A DNA stretch of 64,000 nt from Saussurea involucrata. Taxonomy: Eukaryota > Streptophyta > Magnoliopsida > Asterales > Asteraceae. The stretch covers positions 95,334,873 to 95,398,872 of the forward strand of contig CM066326.1 of assembly GCA_033807775.1 (NCBI GenBank), in the 5' to 3' direction. The position numbers were made by a program, and so were the translations under genes. The stretch's first letter is position 1. Each line of letters starts with the position of its first letter. This document shows, in pieces, positions 1-13,242 of this stretch. The notes under the pieces were generated by a model. That model ran no database searches and was not told the DNA's origin. It saw only the letters and a list, made by a program, of their open reading frames with translations.

Positions 1-1277
1 AAATTACAGATTGCTTCACAGGGTTAAACACAAAAACAAACTAAAATAATATGAAAGTGATGAACCCACTAACAATTAAAACAATTTGAGTCTTAACTGA
101 GTCAACAATAAACTGTCCAGAAGCACAGTTGAACTAAAAACCCATAAATTCTCTTATAAAACACAATTAATTATAAATTTGAATAGAACCTATAAATCGA
201 CTGAAGAATGATGAATCCGCTAACAATTATATGGAAAAAGACGACTACTCACGACTCTATGGAGAAGAGGGCCGGAGAAGTAAAAACCAAGAAAAATAGT
301 CGAGTTCTGGAGTGAGCTAGGGTACAGGACAAATAGCAGTCAAATAGAGGTGAATAACCGCTATTAGCGGCACCGCGATTTCCCCCGCTATACCATCGAC
401 GACCGCGAACCACGATATCACCGCTATAGCGGTGTGATTAACTGCATAGGGAATAGGCAACTACGCCGAAAATATGACAGATATTCCCCAACTCACAAGC
501 AAATTTAAAGATCGGTATCTTGTTGATGTACCTGAAACTTTCCAGATATTGTTACATGATCATGCTTAACAGCCACCGTGGCCGAAGGAGGGGAAACATC
601 AAAAACTGTATTCTCTCCCTTATAATAAGGAATAACCTCATAAACCCCTGCAGGTATATCAAAAAACGAAGTACAGTGATACAATTAACCAATAGAACTC
701 AAAAGGCAATAAAAACACTTTGATCAGTTCACTTGAATGAGAGCTCTAGCTAGAGCCAATAATTTATATCATACACAAACATACTATGAAAATTCATCAT
801 GTTCTTCATTAAGCAAAAAATGGTCAAATTCATTTTTATAAGTCCGCTCAAAATAAGAAAAAGACATTATGACCCAAAATGTAGCATACAGATGATGCAC
901 ATAATAATCAGATTTCTCCTCAACATCTCGAAGAGAAAATCAGGAATCATGAACAAGGTTAATCTTATGATAATATATCGAATTGAAACCAGAAGTCAAT
1001 CAGCCATGTTAACACTCACGGACAAAGCCAAGTTACCCACCTACTATATTGAAGTAGTGATGGTGATTATGATATCATACTAGATCTTTCAATTTACAAT
1101 AATCCCATAATCCATAAACATGAAAAGATAAAGCAAGTTATTAAAGGGTAGAGCACATCACAAAGAACCCTAAAAAAGGTACCACAAAACTTTTGCCAAG
1201 CATATGTTGTTTGAATGAACCAGATTAAGTGCAATTTACATGGAAAGGAGTTGGAGGAAGAAAATCCAGAATATTAC
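1..1277. other. Non-coding DNA, probably intron of the NOMO-type gene
   Basis: No further exon of the adjoining minus-strand gene is recognisable here, so this is most likely intron, with the remaining exons beyond the left edge. A GC-rich patch at about 351-440 stands out from the AT-rich surroundings and holds the perfect 12-bp palindrome ccgctatagcgg (421-432) and a related half at 358-370. It could be part of a hAT-like element, but no ends were found. Confidence 0.4.
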
Positions 1278-4200
1278 CGCATGGAATCGACTTAAACTTA
1301 AATGTTCCATCAGCATCAGATATGGCATGACAAAGAGCAGTGCTATGTCCAGAGGCATTACCGGAACCCTGTGGGCAGTGCACTTCCTTGACATCATTCG
1401 AGTACAGATAAAAGTGAACCCCCAAAATAGGGTTTTCCTGAGACATCATGATAGAGGTTGAGCATTAGTTTTGCCAGTAATCACAGTAATTCAACATCCA
1501 ATGGAACTAGTACAATTTATCTTCTTTGACTGCTATATCAATATAACTGTATCGCTAGTACCACTATATCACTAAATAAATGAAGAGTAATTCAGTCAAT
1601 TAGAATATAGAGCATATGGTGGACTCAGAAAGATCAAATTTACATTTCAAAAGTTCAAAGAAAGAAAGACTCACCTGGGCAACTACCAATCCACTAATAT
1701 CATAGCCAGAGACAAAGAAGATATCATCAACTTCACCATTTCCGAACCCCAATTCAACCTGTTGAAATTTATATGCAGGATGAGAAGTTGAGAACCAAGT
1801 GAATTGTGTTTGCATACCGGGGTAACAAACACATGGCAGTTGAGTGGAAACGAACTAACTGAAAATGAATGAGGAAGATAATAGGAAAAAGCTAGTATAT
1901 GTATATGTATATGTAAATGACCTCTGTGGAACCTTCAACTTTGATATTCAGGTCATCATGGGATGCACGTAGGTTGTATCTTCCTACACATTAAAATAGT
2001 GAAAGCAAGTGATCAACAACATCGAATAACAGTTAAAAGATTCATCAAACAAAACAATCAATGAAACCAAGTTTAATTTCAATGATATAAAATTTAAGAA
2101 TAAAGTTTAGCTAGTTGTTTTTGTTACATCCATTACTCAGAAGATAATAAAAACTAGGCATGGCGAGTACTCAAGATAAGATGCCTAGCATAAATGCATA
2201 ATCCACAAATACAATGATTCCAATGCAGAAAATTTTAACCTGGAATTATGTTGGTGAAAGAGTAACTTCCTGCTACTGATGTCAAAACAGATGATACAGG
2301 ATCCCCACTGGGATTCAAAAGCTCAACATTTACATTTGACGGACCACCATTTGTAGATGAGCAACTCTTACCACCAACTGCTCCCACAACTTTTCCACTA
2401 ATACTGAACCTGCAAAGATATCATACAGTAGAAGATCATGTCCAACAAGATCTAGAGAACATAAGTTTTAAGAAGTAATATATGAATCGAGACCGAGAGT
2501 ATTAAACATCACTATCCCTGCATATAGCCACATAAAGGAAACTAAACTTCTACAAGACTTAAAATATCATGGAAATGACAGAGGTAGACCAACCCTGTGA
2601 ACTGAAAATTTATATCTTCGTTTCCATTGCAGCCAGTCTGATCGACAAGCACAGGAACCTAAAAAAGGTGAACTTTACATTAGAGAACATACTTCTGCAT
2701 TGTGTATCCTAAAATACTTCACCTCATAAATCCTGCCAAAGAATGATATAATAAAGAAAGTTAGATCTCGAGTATTTCAATAGATCTAAAGTACATACCT
2801 CATTTGGGTCCCATGACCATCCTTGAGGTCCTTTAATTTTGATAACAAAAGAACCCTGCACAAAAACTCATCCTTGTTATGAATGTTATCATTTGAAAGT
2901 GGAATAACTAGAGATTATGCAACCTATTGTGGGCATATACGCTCTAAGCAATGACACACATAGGCAACAGAGCTTGCAATTTTAAGAATTGTTCCTACGT
3001 GTTTTAACTGCACTATCCACCTTACGCCATTAAAGGTTTGGCTTAATTACATTATTAGGGCATTACTTAATAGTTGTAACAGTGCATTAATGTTAATCAT
3101 GCAAATGAAAACCAAGGAGCCTACCCCACTTAATCATCTAGCTATGTAAGAGAACAACTGCTTTTGCTGCCCCTTCTCCAACAAAAGGAAAAGGAAAATA
3201 TAAAAACACATAGTCAACTTGAGCCTCTAAATGCAACTTTTATGATAAAATAACAAGAAATCATCATTTATTACACCCAGATACGTTGTGCTCTGCAATA
3301 TGCCAAAGACAGATCAACAAAGAAATTTTTCAATGTTAAATAGAATACATGACCTTAAACTTTGATGCAAATATGGATCAGGAACGTCAAGTGATCTCAC
3401 AAAAGCCTAAGCCCAGCACTTGGTTGGTTTATTCCAGAAGGCCCAAGGCCCGTAATGACAATTAGTTAGTTGGCTATATAATAAGAGGGACGTCATTAGA
3501 ATAGGCATTGAGAAAATAACTAAGTTTGTTAGACTCTTGCAATAGCATAGAGGAGGGATTTCTCCCTGGGACCCACTGTGGTAGTTTCCCATTCTGTACT
3601 TTTCCTTTTTCCCTCCAATAGCATTCCCTTTCATTCTCCAGTTTGTATTCCATTTTCTGCTATTATAATACAAATTCCTTACGTAATTTGTTGATTACGT
3701 AACAAACTTCATATGGATCAATTCAAAGAGAACATAACATTATTGCCACATAAAATTAAAATAAATTCGACTTCATTGAGGTTATTCCTAAACTACACCT
3801 CTGCTGGTGCATTCTGATTTTCAGTTTCGTAGTTTCGATGATTACCTGATAATTTGAGAGCGTGGAGTTACAGAGAGAGAGAGCAAAATAAGTCAACAAT
3901 TATCATCTTTGAGCACAAAACAGCCTTGTTCCTTCGAGATTCTTCCGGTATTAAGGAGTATCAAAATAATTTATCAAAGAACATGAACTTTGTTGTTTGA
4001 TCGGATATTATGGACATCCTAACATGAATAAGATGCTTATTTGGTGTGGAGGGAGTGCCATCTAAATGACAAAATCGATCAGACCCAGTTAAAACATATG
4101 AATGGCAATTCTTGATCAAACGGTCGATTAAAAAGCACTTTTGTATCTTTAACCAAAAGTAAGGGTGTAAACGAGAGTACGAGACAAGCCGGTTTGTGAG

Positions 4201-5917
4201 GGCTCATGAACCAGCTCACCAAAAAAGATTTGTGAGCCTAAACCAATCCAAGTCGGCTCAATTGCCTACCCAACCTGAGCTAGAGCCTAGTAGGCCTTGG
4301 CTTGGCAGCTTGATGAACCTAAAGGAGCCGAACCCACCATGCCTACATCCAGTATATTGTAATCTATATTAACTTAGCTCACTGCTTTTAATTTCCTAGA
4401 CTTTTGATTGTGACTTTTTTAGAGGTAAGTACATTTGCATCTTTATCTAAATAGTAGTTTTAGTTTCTTAAATACTTTTAATTGCAATTCTTTTAGAAGA
4501 TAGTACAATTGCAGATTCATCTAAAGAGTTCATGTATAAAAGTCCAGAAGAATTTAGTGAGGCTCAAGCTTATATCAACACGTGGAACCAAGCATATACT
4601 AGTTGAAGCCAATGCTTGAGCCTTAGAGCATCTCCAACAGCTTCTTTAAAATAGAGAAAATTGTACTTTTGTTCTCTAAATTACTCCAACAGCTTCTCTA
4701 TATTGTTCTCTAAAATAGAGAAAACTACAAAAAAAACTCCAAGTTTAGAAAATTCTCTAAAACTTGGTTGATAATAGGGTTGAGTTATTATTATTTTTTA
4801 CAAACTCTTTTTAAAAAATGTATTGGGATGATAAATTTAGATAATATTTTAATAATATAATTGATGTTGAAATTTCTAAAATAGAGAATGGAGCTAGATG
4901 TAATTCTTTTTAGAGATTTTGACTTTTGGTTCTCTATTTTAAAAAAATTATAGAGAATCTGTTGGAGATGCTCTTAAGCAAGGTGAGCACGGACCTGAAA
5001 TACAACCACAAGGAAAAAACCCAAGGGTCCATATTTTTCCTAAAACAGCCTTGAGTTAAGCAACAGTGGGATCGAATCATCGAATACAAAGATTGACGGA
5101 TCGAATCATCGAATACACCCCAAACCTCGATATATAATAATCCAAAGACGAATATAGGATGAACACATGATTGACGGTACGAACTTGGATAGTTATAACT
5201 CCGTTGGTAGACCAATAATGTATGTTACCATACCTTGTCATAAACTGGCATGAAGTAGTAACCATTTGGAGCACATTGCGTTCTATCCTTCACCAAGCCA
5301 TCCAACGTTCGCAGCTCAACCTACAGTTTGATATGAATAACATATTAATAACCACAGTTGTTTGGTTCATTATCATTCCTCGAGTAGATAACGACGTAAA
5401 CCATAAATGACTTGAAAGTTATTTTCCAGCTACCAACAAAATACACATACATGCTTATAATTGTAATTTTCCTTGCATTGAATAAATTATAACAAGTATT
5501 CCATGGAGTAAGAACTATGTCCAATGTAATGGAACTGTGATCCACATCACTTGCTTCAATTAAATAAAAATTAATAACTATTTGAGATTCATAGTTTCAT
5601 ACCGTGATATGCGAATAGTCCAATTTAGCATCGTTTGACTTCCTTGACTTGATCAAAGATGAGCTCGCCTGAAAAGGTTAATTATAACAACAACAACAAC
5701 AAGAAGAATAAGCTACGATTTATAAATTATCCACCCACGATATGCAGGTGCTAAAGAAACATATTATATGCATAGTCTGATGAAGAAGAAATTCGTGCAC
5801 CTCGACAAAACCACCGCAACCTTGGATCGCATCGGCAGAAGCGAGTGTGGCCTCGTGTGTTGTTAAGATGATTAAGAATAAGCAGCAGCTTAAGAACTTA
5901 TAGTCTTGAAGCGCCAT
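1278..5917 (-). CDS. NOMO: NOMO-like (nodal modulator) ER membrane protein, 5' part, nine exons
   Basis: Exons read on the minus strand: 5801-5917, 5603-5668, 5234-5320, 2799-2855, 2594-2658, 2240-2409, 1922-1983, 1675-1758, 1278-1437. All have GT donors and AG acceptors and join in one open frame of about 289 codons. The start at 5917 gives a hydrophobic signal peptide (residues 7-27) followed by IQGCGGFVE, the mature N-terminus typical of plant NOMO proteins. Later exons show GSFVIKIKGP, DINFQFTGF, NIIPGRYNLRASH, GFGNGEVDDIFFV and NPILGVHFYLYS, matching the repeated carbohydrate-binding-like (beta-sandwich) domains of the family. NOMO is an ER-lumenal, single-span protein that works with nicalin and TMEM147 near the Sec61 translocon. 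Plant members are about 1,200 residues long, so about three quarters of the gene lies off the left edge. No break is seen. Family identity is recalled, not searched. Confidence 0.85.
3390..3715. repeat. Possible LTR remnant inside NOMO intron 3
   Basis: This stretch has a TATA-like ctatataataagag near 3474 and a pyrimidine-rich middle, and ends in an AT-rich tail. That resembles the promoter-to-poly(A) part of an LTR, but no TG...CA ends, target duplication or second copy could be found, so the call is weak. Confidence 0.25.
4626..4973. mobile_element. PIF/Harbinger-type MITE in NOMO intron 3
   Basis: A 348-bp AT-rich element with perfect 15-bp terminal inverted repeats (gagcatctccaacag at 4626-4640; its complement at 4959-4973). 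It is flanked by the 3-bp target duplication TTA (4623-4625 and 4974-4976). The TIR sequence and TTA duplication are characteristic of Tourist/PIF-Harbinger MITEs of plants. There is no coding capacity. Subterminal copies of atagagaa repeat in both orientations. Confidence 0.85.
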
Positions 5918-6110
5918 TGTTAGTGAGCACCTACCACTACTGAGAACAGATCTTAAAAAGGGTTTCGGGGTTTGTGTGCGTGAAGACGCAGACGGAGGCG
6001 ATAGAGGTTATGGTTTTAGGCTGTTTTTGCTCGGTGCCGGCCAGGCCCATTTGTGTAGCCCGTAATTTAGAAAAAAACAAAAAACAATTGTACCAAATCT
6101 ACAGATCTTA
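5918..6110. other. Presumed promoter/5' UTR of the NOMO-type gene
   Basis: The stretch between the NOMO start codon and the MULE insertion site. No clear TATA box was found in the minus orientation. If the gene is expressed, its upstream region was cut by the MULE, which sits only about 200 bp from the start codon. Confidence 0.35.
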
Positions 6111-6119
6111 TAGAAAATC

Positions 6120-6343
6120 GAGTAAAGTTCAATTTTGGTCCTTAACGTTTACACTTTTCAACGGATTTGGTTCCTAAAGTTTATTTTCTCACTTTAACCC
6201 TGACTTATGACACTTTGCAACGGTTTCAGTCCACTACCCTAACACCGTTTGCCTTCTGCCGTTACCCACCCCCCACGTGCTACGCACACGAGGGCATTTT
6301 TGTCCTTTCACTTGTTGCCTTTGCTTTCCTCCATTACTTTAAT
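6120..6343 (+). repeat. Left terminal inverted repeat of the MULE
   Basis: Pairs with the reverse complement of 18244-18462 over about 220 bp. Mismatches are scattered, so the two TIRs have diverged far more than the nested LTRs; the MULE is therefore older than the retroelement inside it. Confidence 0.9.
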
Positions 6344-6450
6344 CCCTCTGAAACAAAACTCAATTACTCTGGTCAGACCTATCGACTCCCAAACAAAAAC
6401 CCATCTCTTGCTACCAACTCTTGAAACAATCTCCAAGCTTGAAACAGTTG

Positions 6451-6912
6451 ATGGCTACTTCAATGTGGTCGATTAGAGAAAGATTTGAAGATTTGGATCC
6501 AGATGAAATATATGGTGCGTATTTGGGTTTTTTTTTGTATTCCAGACTTACAATGGGGATGGATTAATGATTTTTTGTTTAAATCCATCACAAATTTGTA
6601 CCCTGAATACTTTTCTTTCAAGGTTCATCATGTTGGGGTTTTCACTAGGAGTCCAGGGAGGCAATACGTGAATGGGAAAGAAACCTTCATCGATTTGATA
6701 GACCCTGATGAGTTATCAATCCATGAAGTGAACTCAATGATGCAAAAACTAAGGTATCCAGGTACTTACATGATGTTTTACCATTTTTTTGGTCCCAAAC
6801 AATGACTTAGACTTTGGGCTACATGCCTTTGGCAGTGATCAAGATGTCATTCATTTACTAAAATATGTTCCACAATATAAAATCCTTAATGTTTATGTTG
6901 AACATGGGATTA
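6451..6912 (+). pseudogene. MULE transposase, N-terminal part (PB1-like domain), broken
   Basis: A start codon at 6451 opens a short frame. A shifted frame then encodes FSFKVHHVGVFTRSPGRQYVNG and DPDELSIHEVNSMM (about 6620-6745), the N-terminal PB1-like domain typical of plant MuDR-type transposases. The frame stops at 6803-6805. Another frame then carries the usual DQDVIHLLKYVP and NVYVEHGI motifs up to the retroelement insertion at 6913. The gene resumes at 14999. At least two frame changes and the 8-kb insertion make it non-functional; some gaps could be introns. Confidence 0.75.
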
Positions 6913-8663
6913 TGTGACACCCCAAAATAGGGTCAACAAAAACTTCCATAAAACGGAAGAGTGATATATAATGCCATTGCACGAGCTCACAAAAGAGGGG
7001 GATTACACCCGCCGATTTACAACAAAGTGTAATATCTACAACTAATTGACAACCGACTAATCTAATCTCTACTATAGAAATAAGATTTACAAAAAGTGTC
7101 ATCGTTAGGCTAACTTTGATCTTCTATCTTTAGCATCTCAAATGTATCCCCACGCTCACATATCCCCAACTATGCCTTCTTAGGGATGGCACCACTAGAA
7201 CCTGTGACACACACATCAGACACAGAACAAGTGTTAGGCATGGAATGCCTAGTGAGTTAAACATATAGTAAAACATGCAGTTATGTCATATAAGAGATAT
7301 TAATTTGGTCATTCACAAATCGGACTCTATGGGAAGACCCCAAACATCAACTCAAGTTACATCATATTTGAAGATATACCTTAGCGTCTACCTCCAAGGT
7401 AACGCCTCAAGGCCCGGCACATCGGGACTACCTATATGGTATTAATCCCGAAAGCGTGGATCGATACACAAACCTCCAAGGTAAGTGCCCAAGATTATAT
7501 CTTCCTAATGCCTACTTAGAGACTCCTCCAATTTGTGAATACCAACAAACAACTACTCCAAGCAGTTCATAAATCCAATCATTAACTTCATCAAAAGACA
7601 GTCCAACTATCTCATTAAGCACATGATTTCTACATACAAGAAATCTTCCACTTATCCACATACATATAAGTGATATCATGAGTTCATCATTTAGCATGGC
7701 AACACATACTAAATTAGCATATTAAGTCACTTCTATTATAATCATAATTTCTTCATTAAGACATAGCTTAATCCATTAAGCTCCAAACCCTAATATTTAG
7801 GTTTGACCAATTTCACATGATCGCCATCATAAAAGATACAATTCCAAATAGAATAAAATACCACATCACCTTTATCTTACCATTGAGCCCCTTAAATTTC
7901 CTCTTTAGAGAAATAAGAGCTTATTGGCTCAAAGTATACTTCAAGGCAAACTTGTTAGAAATAAATGAAATGATAGAGTAAATTATGTAACAAGTATACT
8001 TTTAAATCAAAGTTACTCACCTTAAAGCTCAAATTATGAGAACCCTAGAATTGAGAACCCTTGCTCTTGACCACTTTTAGCTAACAACCCAAGAAGTTGA
8101 GATTGAACACCTAGGACCCAACAATAATAACCATTAATACTCTTATAAATCAATAAATTATGGGAAGAAGGAAGAACAACGAAATCCTACCTTGAGAGAA
8201 AGAAAATCGTCTGCCAAAGATCTCAGTTAACTCTCAAATGAGCTAAAAATCCGAAACTCTCATTTTTATACCTAAAACAGTCGGTGCGATTGTGACAGGG
8301 CGATAGTGACACTGTCACTATCGCCGGGGCACTCTCGCTCAACACCCCAAAAGTCTCGGTACACATCGAGCGATTGTGACCATGCGATAGTGACACTGTC
8401 ACTATCGCCCAAGGCATACTCGCCTGAAACCCAAAGTCTGAAAATCCAATCTTGCGGTACAAACCAAGCGATTGTGACACCCGCGATAGTGACACTGTCA
8501 CTCTCGTCGGTCACTATCGCCCAAAGGGCACTAAGCCTCATTTGATCCTCCATTCAGCCCTTGAATAGATCTTAACGAGGTACGAGTCATGCTATACCAA
8601 TAAAATACTTGAACATGCAAAATAAACACATAAACCACTTATAACGAAAATCGGGGTGTTACA
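6913..8663 (-). repeat. 3' LTR of the nested element (left copy)
   Basis: 1751 bp. Differs from the right copy at four positions I could find, all transitions: 7015, 7072, 8468 and 8508. No indel separates them because the offset stays 6330 throughout. Contains the palindromic patch at 8284-8522. Confidence 0.93.
8284..8522. repeat. Palindromic repeat patch in the LTR
   Basis: Three inverted-repeat units spaced about 85-100 bp apart. The first is a perfect 13+1+13 palindrome with arms ggcgatagtgaca (8299-8325). The second has 12-bp arms (8384-8408). The third has one arm altered (8484 onward). Extra single arms (gcgattgtgac, gtcactatcgc) lie between. The same patch recurs at 14614-14852 in the other LTR. 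Confidence 0.85.
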
Positions 8664-11600
8664 ATTCTCCCCAACTTGAACAAAATTTCGTCCTCGAAAT
8701 TTAAGATTGTCCGGATATCGACGTCTTATGTCCTGTTCCGGTTCCCATTGCACTATTAACAAAGACATCTCTTTACTACTTCGTAACCTCTTAACTGACC
8801 TTTCGAAGATTGCCTCTGGTTCTTCCACACCACAATTCTTCTTTTCCATTCTTACTTTAGTAAACGAGATCACATCGTATCAATATGAAATATTTTGTAC
8901 ATCTCTTCCCTTTTAAGTCTTACATACTTGATCACAATTAAAAGTCCAGGAAAAACCAGAATTCATCTTTTCATATTTTCTGAACCTTACCTCTTTCGTT
9001 AGTATCCACTCCCCAACTTGGATTTACAAACCTCCTTAGAGTAATGGTTCATCATCAAATCTTTACCCGACTATTTCTTGGTCTACCATACCGACATTAA
9101 TCGCAATCGATCTCCGGGTCTCAAAAGAATATCACCATCTACTACTTGAAAATCTACACTCGCCTTAAATTGAGCATACTCACTACTATTGAATACTTCA
9201 ATAATTACGACAGACCTTTGTTACATCCACGACTCACACGTTTCTTTAGTACAAAGGGTTACCATTTCCTCCCACCACTATCGCATTATGCGACCTTAAT
9301 ATAACCAAATACTAAAGTGTTGTACAACAAGGGTGATAATTCCATTGAACCTGTAGTTTAAATACATTCTTAGGTCCGATCCTTTTTTTTATCATTACTT
9401 CCCACGCTAGTATGGAGTGTTATTCTCCAAACATTACTTGTCTCTTTCTCTCAACTTTTCCACATACTGATAACATTTTCTCATTACTATACATAACAAC
9501 ACAGTTGTACCAAAATTATACTCAAGGCAATCAACTAAGGAATCTTGAAACGACATACCATGCCAATGTACTACACATTCTTTAATCTACAACTAATATT
9601 TCTTCGGACAATCCTTTCACATATAAGAAGCAACTCTCATTCCTCAAGGATTTTGCATCTATTTCACCACAATTTGACTAACACTCTCCTCATCTTTGTT
9701 AAACTTCCTATGATTCAAAATCATAAACTTACTTAGCAATTCACACAACTATCATCTATTTGGATAAACACCCACTACCTTTCCGCCATTCTATTTCGAT
9801 ATTAGCCATATCACTACACCATCATGCAACCACATACTCCAAAAACTTTATTGATAACTAGTACTCTTTATCTGGAATCCCCGAAAAGACTTCCATTTGA
9901 AGTTTCTTCCTTCTAGCCTCACATTACAAATTAGTTGATACATTTATATCGGAAATTTATCCCACTCCTCGTCCGTACATTCTACAACTATAACATTTCA
10001 CAGCAGACTAGGTCTCTCATGATTATTCATACACGAATCAACTTACCTTCATGTTCTTCCGCATATTTAACCGAGTCTATTTTGTTACGTTATCTCTCCC
10101 CAACTTCAGTTGGACCACAACTCACGATTTTCTAATTAACTCATACCTACTCGTTACTTTCTAATTCTTGGTGATTCCAAACCTTTACATAAACCGGACA
10201 TACTCTTTCACAGATCACACAATCTATGTACTCCTTTCGTTCGTCTCAATAACTTCAGTCCTTACTAATCATCCACTTTGTAAATAAGGCACTTATTTAA
10301 AACCACCGTATTTCAATATTCTAACACCTTTACATGGTGGTCCTTTAACTTTTATTCTTCTGATTCCAGGCTTAATATTCATACATGACCTCAGAAAATA
10401 ATTGTATTTATATCATGTAAACTTCAATCATAATACAATTCATATAATTCCAACCCCAAGCCTACGTCGGCTTATTTAAACCAGGCGAATACTCCTAATA
10501 CTCAACCGAGTCCAAAACCAAGCCTTCCGCTCAAGGATCCAAAGATTATTTATCAACATCTACTCATGCAATTAAATACATCTAACTCACATCATGCAAC
10601 GCACGCTCCGAGGCGTGATAATCTTACAACCCCTTCATCGCTACTTTCCCAATGAAGTCAATCCATATGTATGTCTATATGTACCCGTGTATACAACCTC
10701 TTTTATACTCAACACTATATATATATATATATTATTTTGCCAAAGTTCATTAGTCCCAAAGGTACTAAGAATACAAGATCATCAAACGGTCCTCACACAT
10801 AAGACCAATAGTTTAAACCAACACTAAAAACAAAATGTGATTGAGCATATAACACACCATAATTATTGCACAACCACAATAAACTTCTAAAAACGAATTT
10901 TGACCACCTAACTTTCACTTCAGTAATAATTTAACCAAAACCTCTTCTGCTCGTGATTTATTCGCCAATCACTCAAAATCCCCACGTGTGGTATTTCACA
11001 AGATATGTATTATATGCATTCTATAGCATTCTATAACATCCCCAGTTCATCGTACAAGATATTGTCCGCTTTGCGGATACCCTCTGCATAACAGCATACC
11101 GGCACCGTTCACGGTTTTATTCCTGCCCGCACAGGCATACGCGGGACGCACCCAGACCGCACCCTGTGACAGGCCAAAGGCCTCATACATCTTACACAAC
11201 TGCCGACTTCAATGTCAATAGTCGACCTATCGATACTTCTTTAATCTATTCATTAACAAGGACTGAACCTAATCCTTTCAACATAACATAATACAATTTA
11301 CATCTCATCGCCTTCATTTCAAACTTATTCGTGCAATACTAATATCACAAAATCTCCATAAATTCTTATTTAACGTTGAGGGTATTTCCTTACTGTCTCA
11401 TCACACTACTCATAACAATTTGCTAATTCCATCACCTTGATGACTACTAATCCTTCCTCCGGACACAACCGTCCTTTGCCAACTGTATTTCTAGTTACCA
11501 AACAAGGGTACATATCTTCTTACAATTGACACTAAAGTTTACTTTCGATCCCCTCACTATTCACCTCTCCTTTTGAACGCAAATACTAGAACTATAAACA

Positions 11601-13242
11601 TTCTCCCATGATTTATCCCACACCTCTTCACTCTTGGAGTTCTTTCTTAGTTTAGTATGTAATACTCTACGATCTAGTGAGTTCATAGCCTTCATGCATG
11701 CCAACGTGATGAATAAATCATTTCACACATTTTCTCATCTTAACGGACGATGCTTGAAACAACTTGGGCACACATGACCCTAACATTCTCATAACTTTAG
11801 GGTACTGCACAACGATCTTGAGAACCTTTTGCATACCACTTTACTCGCAAATGAAGGCTGCTTACTCGAACAATGTCAATCGTTTTACTCACCCCACTTG
11901 TAACACCCTCGAATTTAGAAAGAGCAACTAAATTAAAATTTTCAACATTACATCCGAAACAATATGTAAAATACCTAAAATTACAAACTATGGTTATCTC
12001 CAAACAACGCATACTACTCAAGTCTTATTCCCAAACCTAAACCCGCTTTAGACATCACTTAATCTAAATACAAGTGCTATTTCCCAAGGGTAAATGCGGA
12101 AATATAACTTAAGCTATTCACCTCTTATGCACCTTACTAGCACTCGGCACTTCACAATGTAAACATTAAAATGTGAATACCGAGGTCCAACCCCGAGATA
12201 CCCAACCGACCATTACCAATGACTGACTAACATGCCTATGAATCCAATACAATATAGTCTACAATTATTATGCCTATCCCGGAATGACTCACTCACCCAA
12301 GCATGTAAATATTCACACGTGCCATAAATGCAAAACGGTGCAATAAAAGCAACCCATCAACAAGACTCTACACCGAGCCCTTTAAGCCAGACAAATGTCC
12401 CCAAGACTTACTCACAGTCAAAACCAAGCAAAATGCTCCAAGCTTGTTAGACCCATACGTCGGTCAAAATACATTTAAACTTTGTTTAGGCAAGCTATAT
12501 TTCAAAATCACCATTAACCCCAAAACTCAACACGGGTTAAACAAAAAGGGTTTTCCCAAAGGACTCACACCTTTATAATTCTCAAGATGACACGGCTATT
12601 GTGACAACTCACCCCACTTATCATTAACACTCTACTTCCGACTAGTGGTCGTCCTATTGACCTTGTCACACTTGCTATCCATGCGTTCCACGACCCACTT
12701 ACTCAATCATTTCATATTATTTTCTTTTTAATCAATCACCTTTCATTCTATCTCTACACATTTCCATCTACCTATTTAAGGTTGCCTCAGCGGCTTTCAT
12801 GAGTCATACCAGTTCCAGGTTGTCTTCCCAACCTCCAATCATTTACTGATCTTATCTCCAAAGAATTGAAGGACCTTGGTGGCGTACCCACCATCGTTCT
12901 ATTTTAACACAAAGAGATAGCCATAAAGTGGTTATACTAGTACAGACATGCAAAACGTACTTTACCGAACATTAGTCACTGTGACAATTTAGAAACAAGT
13001 ATGCTCGTGTAACTCATGTTCATAATAACAGTAGCTAATTGAAATTGCGAACATACTTTACATGAGAATTCTCGTTGCTAATGCTACAGTACTAAATTCA
13101 TGTATTTCCGTCGACTCTAAGACTATCCCATCTTAGTACTTCTACCCAAATCTCGCAAGTCATAACTTAATTCATCACAGCTTAAGTCTAAGTATCTCCT
13201 CAGCATACTTAGTTCACTTAAACTAATGCTCTGATACCAACT
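8664..13242 (-). other. Interior of the nested LTR element, no intact gene
   Basis: Only short frames occur. On the minus strand just before the left LTR, the reading YPDNLKFRGRNFVQVGE is like the extreme 3' end of Ty3/Gypsy polyproteins, which suggests descent from a chromovirus. A GC-richer patch with many CpG sites lies at about 11050-11180, and a short TA run at 10719-10733. The rest is AT-rich with no recognisable protease, RT, RNase H or integrase motif. Confidence 0.7.
13228..13239 (-). other. tRNA-Met primer binding site of the nested LTR element
   Basis: Read on the minus strand this is TGGTATCAGAGC, the complement of the 3' end of plant initiator tRNA-Met. It lies three bases inside the right-hand (5') LTR and fixes the element's orientation. 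Confidence 0.9.

Noticed and set aside
5072..5118. Direct repeat atcgaatcatcgaatac
   Set aside because: Only two short copies inside the NOMO intron; no element borders.
7512..7697. 61-aa minus frame found again at 13842-14027
   Set aside because: Conserved only because both lie in the two LTRs, which are young copies of each other.
8223..8553. Three overlapping 79-93-aa frames on both strands, repeated at 14553-14883
   Set aside because: They are translations of the palindromic LTR patch (hence repeated DSVTIA/IVTVSLS); there is no gene support.
9545..10827. Small frames in the nested retroelement interior
   Set aside because: Short, low-complexity, no gag/pol motif; the interior is non-coding.
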